From Acidobacteriota bacterium (GTDB lineage: Bacteria; Acidobacteriota; Thermoanaerobaculia; Multivoradales; JAHEKO01), in assembly GCA_024638355.1 (NCBI GenBank), contig JAHEKO010000147.1, positions 1-8,499 on the forward strand: a stretch of DNA of 8,499 bases, given 5' to 3'. This document shows positions 1 through 7,500 of this stretch, piece by piece. A model generated the notes under the pieces. That model did no database searches, was not told the origin of the DNA, and saw nothing but the letters and a program-made list of their open reading frames with translations. Position 1 is the stretch's first letter. Each line of letters opens with the position of its first letter. The position numbers and the translations under genes are program-made.

Positions 1-223
1 CGGGCTGGTGCTTTCGCGCCAGCTCGAGCACGTCGCCGAAGTGATCGGTGTGGGCGTGGGTGATCAGCATGGCGTCGATCCGCTCGGGCTCGTGGAGCTC
101 GGGCGGGCACGCCGGGTTGCCCTTCGTCCAGGGGTCGATCATGACGATCTTCCCATCTGGAGTCCCGAAGGTGATGGTGGAGTGGCCGAAGTAGCGGAAC
201 GGTGGGCGGCTAGCTGAGGTCAT
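1..223 (-). CDS. UPF0173-like metal-dependent hydrolase (metallo-beta-lactamase fold), N-terminal part
   Basis: Reading leftward from the ATG at 223-221, the 74 visible residues match the start of the UPF0173 branch of the metallo-beta-lactamase fold. They show an early GHS motif (FRYFGHSTITF, residues 9-19), then MIDPWTKGNP (28-37, family pattern IDP...GNP), then the metal-binding motif THAHTDHFGD (55-64), with H56, H58, D60 and H61 as the expected zinc ligands. The family is cytoplasmic and its substrates are mostly unknown, so only a hydrolase role is supported. The gene continues beyond base 1, so the remaining metal ligands cannot be checked. It is divergent from apaG, with 59 bases between the two starts. 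No Shine-Dalgarno sits at normal spacing (AGGAG lies 15 bases upstream), but a TAGGAT hexamer ends 6 bases before the ATG, suggesting a leaderless message. Confidence 0.88.
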   Translation of the reverse strand, partial: MTSASRPPFRYFGHSTITFGTPDGKIVMIDPWTKGNPACPPELHEPERIDAMLITHAHTDHFGDVLELARKHQP

Positions 224-229
224 ACCCGA

Positions 230-235
230 ATCCTA
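230..235 (-). promoter_or_regulatory. Candidate -10 element (TAGGAT) for the UPF0173 gene
   Basis: On the minus strand TAGGAT fits TANNNT and ends 6 bases before the ATG at 223, the spacing expected if transcription starts at or beside the start codon. No convincing -35 box is visible upstream. It is inferred from position and from similar hexamers before other genes here. Confidence 0.35.
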
Positions 236-269
236 ACGCTCCTCGCCCCTCCCGTGCGGGCCGGTCGAG

Positions 270-275
270 TAAGCT
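270..275 (+). promoter_or_regulatory. Candidate -10 element (TAAGCT) for apaG
   Basis: TAAGCT ends 7 bases before the apaG ATG at 283, so a start site at +7 would coincide with the A of the ATG. The only SD-like string, GAAGG, touches the ATG with no spacer and should not work as a ribosome binding site. No -35 box is obvious. Confidence 0.4.
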
Positions 276-282
276 CCGAAGG

Positions 283-693
283 ATGGCGACTTCCGACTTC
301 AGCGAGTCGACCTCCGAGGCCGTGACCCGTGGCCTGCGGGTGCGGGTGCGCGCCCGGTTCGATCCGCTGCGCTCCGATCCCGGACGCGGCCGCTGGTTCT
401 TCCTCTACACCGTGACGTTCTCCAACGAGGGGGACGAGACGGTTCAGCTCCTCACCCGGCATTGGATCATCCAGGACGCTTACGGTCGCGTCGAGGAGGT
501 GCGGGGAGACGGCGTGGTGGGCGAGACGCCCATTCTCGCGCCCGGTGAGAGCCACGAGTACACCTCCGGCTGCCCTCTGGGGACCGAGTTCGGCTCGATG
601 CGAGGCAGCTACGGCATGGTGACCGACGGCGGGGAGCGGTTCGACGCCGAGATCGCGGAGTTCGTGCTCGCGCTGCCGCAGTCGGTGCATTGA
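283..693 (+). CDS. apaG: ApaG domain protein
   Basis: This 136-residue protein covers a complete ApaG domain, close to the usual length of about 125 residues. Recognisable family blocks in order are the strand WFFLYTVTFSNEG (38-50), VQLLTRHWIIQD (54-65), GDGVVG (75-80), PGESHEYTSG (87-96) and GSMRGSYGM (104-112), ending ...LPQSVH as many homologues do. ApaG folds as a small fibronectin-III-like beta sandwich. Its biochemical role is unsettled: enterobacterial mutants link it to cobalt/magnesium resistance, and it often neighbours the diadenosine tetraphosphatase gene apaH, which is not seen here. The first 16 residues are extra and polar. The ATG at 283 has no spaced Shine-Dalgarno and sits 7 bases after a TAAGCT hexamer. 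The gene appears monocistronic, followed by a small hairpin and then a separate gene. Confidence 0.93.
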   Translation: MATSDFSESTSEAVTRGLRVRVRARFDPLRSDPGRGRWFFLYTVTFSNEGDETVQLLTRHWIIQDAYGRVEEVRGDGVVGETPILAPGESHEYTSGCPLGTEFGSMRGSYGMVTDGGERFDAEIAEFVLALPQSVH

Positions 694-709
694 AGGGCGT
701 CGGCGCCCT
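694..709 (+). terminator. Possible terminator hairpin after apaG
   Basis: A perfect 6-bp stem (AGGGCG / CGCCCT) with a UCGG tetraloop begins directly after the apaG TGA stop. There is no run of T after it, so it is not a classical intrinsic terminator. It could be a U-less terminator or an mRNA 3'-end stabiliser. Confidence 0.35.
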
Positions 710-729
710 GCCGCCGGCTGCGCACGCTG

Positions 730-737
730 TATAGACT
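730..737 (+). promoter_or_regulatory. Candidate -10 element (TATAGACT) for the DUF2157 gene
   Basis: The octamer holds two overlapping -10-like hexamers, TATAGA (730-735) and TAGACT (732-737). They end 15 and 13 bases before the ATG at 751, which would leave a leader of only about 6-9 bases. No SD motif lies in that space. No good -35 box is seen at 17 bases (CCTGCC). Confidence 0.4.
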
Positions 738-750
738 CGGGCGACACGGA

Positions 751-2583
751 ATGCACCGCATCGTCGTATACCAGGCTCTGTCGTGGGCCGAAGACTCCGA
801 GCTTGTCGAGGCGATCGAGGCGGCCGCCGGACTCGAGCGGGAGACCGTGACCGAGCGGCTCGCCGGCGCCGGACCGGCCTACTTCGAGCATCTCGACGAG
901 GACGCGGCCCGCGAGATCCTCGGTCTGCTCGAGGCGCGCTCCGTCGACGCCGACCTGGAGCCGATGGTCGCCGCGACGAGCCAGCTCGAGTGGTTGCGCG
1001 CCGAGGTACCCAAATGGGTGAAACGCGGACTCGTGCACCCCGCTTCGGTGTCGCGGATCTTCGGCAACTACGGCGTCGAGCCGCCGCCGGCGCCGCGTCG
1101 AGCGGCGAGCGCTCCGCTCCCGCGGCGCCTGGGTACGAGCACCTTGCTGCGGGCTGTGTTGACGCTGGGCGCCGTGCTGGTCGGCCTCGGCCTGATCCTC
1201 TTCGTCGCCGCCAACTGGCAGCGGATCCCGGCTTCCGCGAGGCTCGCCGGCGCGCTCGGTCTCACCCTGCTCGCGCTTCACGGCGGCTACCATTCGAGGT
1301 TCGGGACACCCCCGCGGCCGCGGCTCGGCGCGGCGCTCTGGCTGATCGCGCTCTTGGGGATCGGCGGCGTCGTGGCGCTGATCGGGCAGACCTACCACGT
1401 CCAGGCCGGCAGCTACCTGCTGCCGCTGATCTGGGGGGTCCTGTGCGTACCGCTCGCCCTACTGCTCGGCTTCAAGCCAGCGCTCTACTTGGCCAGCGCT
1501 CTCTGGCTGTGGGCCTACGGTCTCCACTTTCAGGAGTTCGAGTCGCTGACCTGGATATATCCGGCCCTCCTGATCGGCTTTCTTCTTCCCTACAGCCTGG
1601 TGACCCGGGACCGGTGGCTGCACCGCACCCAGCTCGCCGTGTTGATGATGGCCCTGATCCTGACCCTGGCGGCCTCGAGCTTCTGGCACTGCTCGGTGCT
1701 GGTCGCGGCGCTCGTGGCGCTGCGCTTCGTGCGCCGCGAGTCGCGCTACGACTGGCTGCTGGTGGCGGGCTTCCTGATCTGGAGCTTCGTCTACCTGCTC
1801 GAGTTCGACGCTCCGAACGTCTTCTACGCGCTCCCGCTGGCCTACTTCTACTACCGGGCGCACCAGCGGAAGTCGAATGCCCTGATGATCGCCACCGTGC
1901 TGAACACGCAGCTCTGGCTCCTGCTCTTCCTGCTCGAAGCCAACGATTGGTACGGCTTCGAGGACGCCGAGGGCACGGGCATCCTCTGGTGGCTCCTCGC
2001 TTCGGGGCTGCTCTGGTTCGGGATCGGCAAGCGAGTCGAAACGGTGGGGGAGTGGCGGCCGCTCTCGATGTTCCTGAGGTACGCCGGCGGACTTCTCACC
2101 GGCTCGATGGTCTATGTCTTCACCTTCCGTTTCTACGACAATCAGGGCGCCTTCTACGGCTCGCCGCTGTTCATGGCGGCGACCGCCGCGCTCGGCGCCG
2201 CCGGCCTCGCCATGGCGGCGGCCCCGCTGCTCGGGCAGGCGGGGCGTGGGCGCCGGAGTTGGGGGGCGCCGCTCGTGCTCGCCCTGGTGGCGGCGAGCTT
2301 TGCGCTCTCGTTCGTGACTCCGCCGTCGCTTCCGGTCCACACGCCGCTCTTCAACGTGACCCTCTTTGCCGCGGCCCTCGTCCTGATGCTCCGCGGCCAT
2401 CGCCGGCAGAGCCTGGGGTGGTACAACGCCGGTATCGGTCTGTTCGTCGTGCTGATCGGTTCGCGCTACTTCGACACCTTCGTCGAGTTCCTGCCGCGAT
2501 CGGTCTTCTTCGTTCTCGGCGGACTCTTCCTGATTGGTTGGGCAGTGCTCGCCGATCGCCAGCGGAGGCGGCGCGATGCCTAG
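751..2583 (+). CDS. DUF2157 domain multi-pass membrane protein with an N-terminal alpha/beta extension
   Basis: This 610-residue protein has two parts. Residues about 80-110 (WLRAEVPKWVKRGLVHPASVSRIFGNYG) are the amphipathic helix-turn-helix segment that opens DUF2157 (pattern 'weeGlIs...a..Il..Y'). After a Pro/Ala/Arg linker come many hydrophobic segments from about 133 to 602, with family landmarks FVAANWQRIP (151-160) and GQTYHVQAGSY (212-222) and a C-terminal SRYFD (571-575). The tail is basic (RQRRRR). The membrane part fits DUF2157, possibly with DUF4401-like portions; function is unknown. Residues 1-72 precede the usual DUF2157 start and look like a small beta-alpha-alpha-beta-alpha-beta domain. 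The stop overlaps the next gene's ATG by 8 bases. DUF2157 and GDYXXLXY genes are often adjacent, so the two products probably act together at the inner membrane. Confidence 0.87.
   Translation: MHRIVVYQALSWAEDSELVEAIEAAAGLERETVTERLAGAGPAYFEHLDEDAAREILGLLEARSVDADLEPMVAATSQLEWLRAEVPKWVKRGLVHPASVSRIFGNYGVEPPPAPRRAASAPLPRRLGTSTLLRAVLTLGAVLVGLGLILFVAANWQRIPASARLAGALGLTLLALHGGYHSRFGTPPRPRLGAALWLIALLGIGGVVALIGQTYHVQAGSYLLPLIWGVLCVPLALLLGFKPALYLASALWLWAYGLHFQEFESLTWIYPALLIGFLLPYSLVTRDRWLHRTQLAVLMMALILTLAASSFWHCSVLVAALVALRFVRRESRYDWLLVAGFLIWSFVYLLEFDAPNVFYALPLAYFYYRAHQRKSNALMIATVLNTQLWLLLFLLEANDWYGFEDAEGTGILWWLLASGLLWFGIGKRVETVGEWRPLSMFLRYAGGLLTGSMVYVFTFRFYDNQGAFYGSPLFMAATAALGAAGLAMAAAPLLGQAGRGRRSWGAPLVLALVAASFALSFVTPPSLPVHTPLFNVTLFAAALVLMLRGHRRQSLGWYNAGIGLFVVLIGSRYFDTFVEFLPRSVFFVLGGLFLIGWAVLADRQRRRRDA
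2564..2568 (+). promoter_or_regulatory. Shine-Dalgarno GGAGG deciding the GDYXXLXY start
   Basis: GGAGG lies inside the end of the DUF2157 gene, 7 bases before the ATG at 2576. It supports that ATG over the in-frame TTG at 2534 and suggests coupled translation across the 8-base overlap. Confidence 0.75.
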
Positions 2584-3079
2584 AGGCGCGCTCGGTCTTT
2601 GGCTGACCACCGCGATCTGGGTTGCGGTCGCCGGCGGGTTGTGGGCCTACCACGACTACCAGCTCAAGAACGGCGAGGAGATCGAGCTCAAGACCGTACC
2701 GGTCGACCCTCGCGATCCGCTGCGCGGCGACTACGTGATCTTGAGATACGGCATCTCGAGCATCCGGCGAGGTTCGACCGATGCGCTCGGCTGCTCGCGG
2801 CCCGGCCAGCCGGTGTTCGTGGCGCTCGAGCGCGCGGGCGAGGAATGGGCGGCCGCCGACGTGGCCTGCGAGCCACCGGCGGCCGGACGTTTTCTGCGGG
2901 GGCGGGTGCGGAGCTCGGCCGCGAACCGCCTCGACGTCGCCTACGGCATCGAGAGCTTCTTCGTCCCCGAGGGCGAAGGCAAGAAGTACGAAAGTGCTCG
3001 GAACCGCGGGCGGCTGTGGGCGGTCGCCAGCGTCAGCCCGCATGGGGTCGCCCACCTCAAGCGCCTGGAGATCCGCTAG
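2576..3079 (+). CDS. GDYXXLXY family protein (membrane-anchored)
   Basis: The 167-residue product carries the diagnostic motif GDYVILRY (51-58), preceded by the typical PVDPRDPLR (42-50). The second conserved block is YGIESFFVPEGEGKKYES (123-140). Residues 6-25 form one hydrophobic segment (LGLWLTTAIWVAVAGGLWAY region), so the protein is an N-terminally anchored membrane protein with most of its mass probably outside the cytoplasm. The biochemical function of the family is unknown. The start at 2576 was chosen because GGAGG sits 7 bases upstream and the resulting N-terminus leads straight into the membrane segment; a longer TTG start at 2534 would add 14 residues with no family support. It overlaps the DUF2157 gene by 8 bases and lies 3 bases before the DUF1697 gene, so all three are probably co-transcribed. 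Confidence 0.9.
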   Translation: MPRGALGLWLTTAIWVAVAGGLWAYHDYQLKNGEEIELKTVPVDPRDPLRGDYVILRYGISSIRRGSTDALGCSRPGQPVFVALERAGEEWAAADVACEPPAAGRFLRGRVRSSAANRLDVAYGIESFFVPEGEGKKYESARNRGRLWAVASVSPHGVAHLKRLEIR

Positions 3080-3082
3080 CCG

Positions 3083-3634
3083 ATGCCGCGGCCCAACCGA
3101 CACGTGGCCTTCCTGCGCGGCATGAACCTGGGCCGCCGGCGAATCACCAACGACGAGCTCTGCGCCTGTTTCACCGGAATGGGGTTGACCGGGGTCTCGG
3201 CCTTCCTCGCCAGCGGTAACGTGATCTTCGAGTCGGCGGGCGAGAGCGCCGGCCGTTTGACGACACGGATCGAGACCGGGCTCGCCCGGGGCCTCGACTA
3301 CGAGGTCCCCACCTTCTTGCGCACCGCCGCCGAGGTCGCCGCCATCGCGGCTCGGAGACCCTTCATCGAGGCGCAGATCGAAGCCGCCGGCAAGCCCCAG
3401 GTGCTCCTGCTGCGCCGTGCAGCGAGCGGCGCGGCCGCCGAGAGGGTGCGCGGTCTGGCCACCGCCGAGGACCTCCTGGTTCTCGACGCCCGGGAGCTCT
3501 ACTGGCTGCCGAGCGCCGGAATCCTCGACTCGGATCTCGACCTCGGGCTGATCGAAAAGAGCGTCGGGGCGACGACGATGCGCACGCTGCGTACGCTGGA
3601 GCGGTTGGCGGCGAAGCTCGAGAAGCTCGACTAG
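3083..3634 (+). CDS. DUF1697 domain protein
   Basis: The 183-residue protein is a full-length DUF1697 member. Landmarks are HVAFLRGMNLGRRRIT (7-22; family pattern FLRGiNvGG), FLASGNVIFES (41-51), and near the end TTMRTLRTLERL (164-175), equivalent to the family's TtRNwnTveKL block. The usual Arg-Asn of that last block is Arg-Thr here. It has no signal peptide or membrane segment, so it should be cytoplasmic. Function is unknown. The ATG at 3083 lies 3 bases after the GDYXXLXY stop; a GGAG within that gene's end is 12 bases upstream, rather far, so translation probably depends on coupling. Its stop shares a CTAG with the stop of the converging alpha/beta hydrolase gene. Its role is not obviously tied to the two membrane proteins before it. 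Confidence 0.9.
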   Translation: MPRPNRHVAFLRGMNLGRRRITNDELCACFTGMGLTGVSAFLASGNVIFESAGESAGRLTTRIETGLARGLDYEVPTFLRTAAEVAAIAARRPFIEAQIEAAGKPQVLLLRRAASGAAAERVRGLATAEDLLVLDARELYWLPSAGILDSDLDLGLIEKSVGATTMRTLRTLERLAAKLEKLD

Positions 3635-4506
3635 AGCCCAGCGGCCCAGGTCTCGAGAGCCTCGCGCACCGCTTCGGGCCGCTCGGTCAGCGGCCAGTGG
3701 TTGGCGTCGATCTCCACCGTCGAGGCGCGGGGAAGGCGGGCGATCTCCCCGCGGTTGATCTCGGGATCGGCGAAGGTGCTGCCGGCCGACAGCAGCACGA
3801 GGACCGGCAGATCGAGCTCTTCGAGCGGTGGGAGCGGAGCTACCGTGGCGTGGAGCTGCTGCAGGTAGTTGGCGAGCGGCATGTGTCGCAGGATCGGACC
3901 GAGGGCCGAGTAGCGGCGGGCGATCTCCTCGTGAGACTCGCCCTCGCGTAGCGCCGCGCGGGTCCGCTCGTCGAGCTCTCGCAGATCCCGCTCCGCACGG
4001 ATCTCGCGCCGGCGCAGGCCGAGCGCGTTGAGGACCCGGATGGCCCGCGTCGCCAGCGCGACGATGGGCATCGCTCGCGCCATGCGCCGGCGGGGCCCGG
4101 TGAGCGCTCGCCGGAAGACCGGGTCGATCAGCGCCAGAGCGCGGGTCCGGGAAGGGTAGCGGTGGGCGAAGTCGACGCCGATCTGGGCGCCGAGGCTGTG
4201 GCCGACGAGGACCGCCTGTCGGTCGCCCTCGGCGTCGAGAATCTCCAGCAGGTCGCGACTCCAGATCTCGCGATCGAGCCGTCCTCGCGTCATCGAGGCG
4301 CCGTTGCCGCGCAGATCGGGTCGCAGGAAGTCCCTCGTGCCCTTGAGCGACGTGGCGTCGAGAAGCTCCGACCAGCGGGTGTGGTTGCTGGCGGCACCGT
4401 GGACGAGGAGGAGCGGCGGCCGTCCCGCGGCGGCGTCATCGGCCGCTCGCCGCCAGTAGACCAGCTCGGTGCCGTCGGTCGCGATCAGCCGGCGCTCTTC
4501 CTCCAT
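3631..4506 (-). CDS. Alpha/beta hydrolase
   Basis: This 291-residue protein has the alpha/beta hydrolase order of motifs. The oxyanion-hole HG is in LLLVHGAASNHTRW (32-45), a conserved turn is DLRGNG (64-69), and the nucleophile elbow GHSLG spans 102-106 with Ser104. A likely catalytic Asp is D247 in STFADPEI and the catalytic His is H270 in DANHWP. A helical, Arg-rich cap lies between about 131 and 225. There is no signal peptide, so it should be cytoplasmic. The substrate cannot be told: esterase, lipase-like and haloperoxidase-like members share these motifs. It starts 23 bases downstream of the S8 peptidase stop on the same strand, so read-through is possible, but a TAGCCT hexamer in that gap could give it its own start site. 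No SD is present; the bases before ATG are pyrimidine-rich. Confidence 0.92.
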   Translation of the reverse strand: MEEERRLIATDGTELVYWRRAADDAAAGRPPLLLVHGAASNHTRWSELLDATSLKGTRDFLRPDLRGNGASMTRGRLDREIWSRDLLEILDAEGDRQAVLVGHSLGAQIGVDFAHRYPSRTRALALIDPVFRRALTGPRRRMARAMPIVALATRAIRVLNALGLRRREIRAERDLRELDERTRAALREGESHEEIARRYSALGPILRHMPLANYLQQLHATVAPLPPLEELDLPVLVLLSAGSTFADPEINRGEIARLPRASTVEIDANHWPLTERPEAVREALETWAAGL

Positions 4507-4516
4507 GGCTGGAGGA

Positions 4517-4522
4517 AGGCTA
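4517..4522 (-). promoter_or_regulatory. Candidate -10 element (TAGCCT) for the alpha/beta hydrolase gene
   Basis: Read on the minus strand, TAGCCT fits TANNNT and ends 10 bases before the ATG at 4506, leaving room for a leader of about 3 bases. It lies wholly in the gap after the peptidase stop. No -35 box is recognisable. The assignment rests on its position and on similar elements before other genes here. Confidence 0.33.
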
Positions 4523-4529
4523 ACCCGAA

Positions 4530-7500
4530 CTACTCCTGGTCGACCCAGGTGTTGACGGTCATCGTCTCGGTCAGGGAGTCGCTCCAGATGAACGTGTCGT
4601 TCCAGATGAAGGCATCGTTCCAGATGAACGCGTCGTTCCAGATGAAGGCGTCGTTCCAGACGAAGCCGTCGTTCCAGATGAACGCGTCGTTCCAGATGAA
4701 GGCGTCGTTCCAGATGAAGCCGTCGTTCCAGATGAACCCGTCGACGCCCTCGAGATAGTAGTCGCCGTCGGAGTCACGATTGGCCCGGCCCCGGTAGTGC
4801 TCGAGCCCGGCCAGGTCGAGGGTCAGGTTGAGCCCCTGATTGGCGCAACCGGCGGCGCTCGAGTAGACGGCGTCGTAGGCGTTCACCAATCCGGCGCCCT
4901 GCTGGAAGACCGAGTAGGCGAGGTCGCCGAGGTCGTCGACCGCGGGCCGGGCGGCGGTCATCAGCCGGCACTTGATCTCGTCCGGGGTGAGGCCGGGCTC
5001 GGCGTGGTACATGAGGGCCACCACGCCGCTGACCAGCGCGGTCGCCTGCGACGTGCCCGACATGGTGAAGTAGTGGCCGTCGAGCCACTGCGGGTGCTGG
5101 CTGGGGTGGAGGGCGACCGGGTCGACGACTCCCAGCATGTGCCCGCCCGGAGCGACCATCTCGGGCTTGACGAAGCCCTCGTAGGTCGGTCCCGCCGACG
5201 AGAAGGAGGCGAGATGATCGTCGGATCCGTCGCCGGGGGTGAACGCGTCGGTCATCGCGCCGACCGTGATGATGTAGGGGACGTTGCCGGGGACGCCGAT
5301 GGTCATCGCGTCGGGACCGCGATTGCCGGCCGAAGCGACCACCGCGAGACCGGCGTCCCACAGCGCCATGACGGCTTGATTGAGGGGATCATCCCAGTAG
5401 AACGATCGAGGCTCGGCGCTGAAGGAGAGGTTGACCGCCTTGATGGCGTAGACGTCCTTGTTGGCGAGCACCCAGTCGAAGGCGTGGATGATGGTCGAGT
5501 AGGAGCCGCGGCCGTCGTTGTCGAAGGCTTTGATCCCGACGATGCCCGCGTCCGGCGCGATGCCGTTGTAGGCCCCCGCCACGTGGCTGCTGTTGGCCAT
5601 GACGCTCGCGACGTGGGTGCCGTGGCCGTTGAGGTCGTCTCCCAGGTGAAGCTCGCCGCGGATCGCGTCGTAGCGCACCAGGAACTTGGGCTCGCCGCGG
5701 CTGTTCTCGATCAGCGCCTGCGACGGCCAGAAGCCGGTGTCGACGACGGCGATCGAGACCCCGTCGCCGGTGATGCCCTCGTCGTGCAGCCGGTCGGCGT
5801 CCACCAGCGCCGGGAAGTGGGAGTAGTCGGGCGGTGTCTGCGCCGCCGCGGGATCGCTGCCCTGCGCCCCTACGCCGCCGCTCAGCTCGACGTTGTCGAT
5901 CACCACGGCGCCGTTCCACAGGCGATCCGAGGCGAGAAACCGCACCGTGGTCTCCCCCGACGCGTAGCTCGCCAGGTCGTAGCTGAAGGTCTGGGACGTC
6001 GCGTCGTCGGCCGGTCCTTCCAGCCGAAGAAGCTCGATCCAGCTCTGGCCGCCGTCGCCCGAGACCTGGGCCACCACCCAGTCGTCGGCCGACGCGAGCT
6101 GCTCGCGCCGGTAGTCGAAGCTGAGGACGGCGGTGGTCGCCTCGCTGAGGTCGGCCTTGCGGCTCGCTCCCACGCTCGGCCCGTCCATCCGCAGGCCCTG
6201 GCGGGAGCCGCCGTCGTAGGCGCCGACGCGCACGCTGCCGCTCCACGGCCCGTCGAGCTCGCCGGCTTCGGACCAGGTGCCGGCCCAGAGATCGGTGCCG
6301 TCGTTGTTGTCGTAGTCGACGAAGTTGAACTCGTCGCGAATGCTCCAGGCGCCGGAGGTCGCGCGCACCTCGACGTCGTCGACGTAGAAGTACTCGTTGC
6401 CGCCGCCGTAGTACCTGGCGACCCGGAAGCGCACGTGGAAGGCGTTCGTCAAGTGGTTGGAGACGTTGTAGGTGCGCTGGCCGGTGGTGGCGCCCTGGAT
6501 GCCGGAGATCCACTCCAGGAGCTCGTAGTCCCAGTCGTGGGGCGGGCACATGGGGCAGTCGAGATTGGCGCTCGATACTTCGACCGCGATGGCGTCGCTC
6601 GGGTCGACTCCCGCGGTCGTCCGAAAGCGGAAGGTGAGCAGCGCGTCGGTCACGCCGGCCAGATCGACCCGGCGCGCCGCGCTCGGCTGGCCGCCGGTGT
6701 TGGGGTAGTCGTCGAGGCGCAGGCCGCCGCCGGTGATACGAACCTGGCCGCTGCCGGTACCGTCGCCGCCCGACTGCGGGTCGACCTCGACCCATGGCAG
6801 GGTCCAATTGTCGGGTCCGTCGTCGTTGTCGAAGGTCGCGTCTTCGAAGTTGTCGCGCACGGTCCGGTTGACGACGCCGTTGCCGCCGGCGCCGCTCATC
6901 GCGGTGATCTGGACGTTGTCGACGAAGAAGTACTCGTTCGAGCCGCCGAACAGATTGGCGATGCGGATCCGGACCTTGGTATCGGCCGAGATGAAGGGCG
7001 AGATGTCGTAGATCTTCGACCCGAACTGCTCGCCGCTCATGCCGCCCCACTGCTCGAGCATGTGGTACCAGCCGCCGTTGTAATAGATCTCGACCGCCAC
7101 CTCGTCGGAGGGATCGACGCCCGCCGAGGTGCGGTAGTCGAAGCTGAGGGTCGCGCTCGAGTAGCCTTCGAGGTTGACCTGGCGTCGCACCCACGGATCG
7201 GCGCCGGTGTTGGCCATCTCGTCGAGCCGTAGCTCGCCGTTGAGGATCTGGACCTCGCCGGCGAAGGGCCCGCCACCGCCGCTCTTCGGGTCGTTCTCCT
7301 GCCAGGCGCCCGACCAGGCGTCGGCTCCGTCCTGATTCGAGAACGTCGCGTTGTCGAAGCGATCGAGAACGACGAGCGTTCCGGCGGAATCGACCCGGGT
7401 CTCGGCGTCGTCCCAGATCCGCCGGACCTCCTCGTTCTTGGCCAGCTCGGCGCGCTGCTCGGGCGTCACCCGGGCCCCGACCGAGCGGATGATCTTCAGC

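Noticed and set aside
2534..2575. TTG 2534 as start of the GDYXXLXY gene.
   Set aside because: The ATG at 2576 has GGAGG at 7 bases and gives the normal family N-terminus.
783..2606. A 607-codon plus-strand frame within the DUF2157 gene, and the long minus-strand frames at 220-1398 and 1459-2610.
   Set aside because: All are Arg/Ala/Gly/Pro-rich shadows, while the 751-2583 frame has DUF2157 motifs and coherent membrane segments.
4581..4742. Short regular 18-bp repeats considered as a CRISPR array or iteron origin.
   Set aside because: The units abut with no spacers, keep a reading frame, and vary mostly at one codon, which fits a coding repeat.
4162..4758. Plus-strand frame ending in repeated SFQMNASFQMK-like units.
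   Set aside because: The repeat is the complement of the xFIWND array. The upstream part is antisense to the alpha/beta hydrolase, so this is not an independent repeat protein.
4797..7232. An 811-codon open frame on the plus strand opposite the S8 peptidase gene.
   Set aside because: It is antisense to a clearly real peptidase with a full catalytic triad. Its translation is low-complexity and rich in Val, Asp, Gly and Arg, as expected from the complement of high-GC codons.
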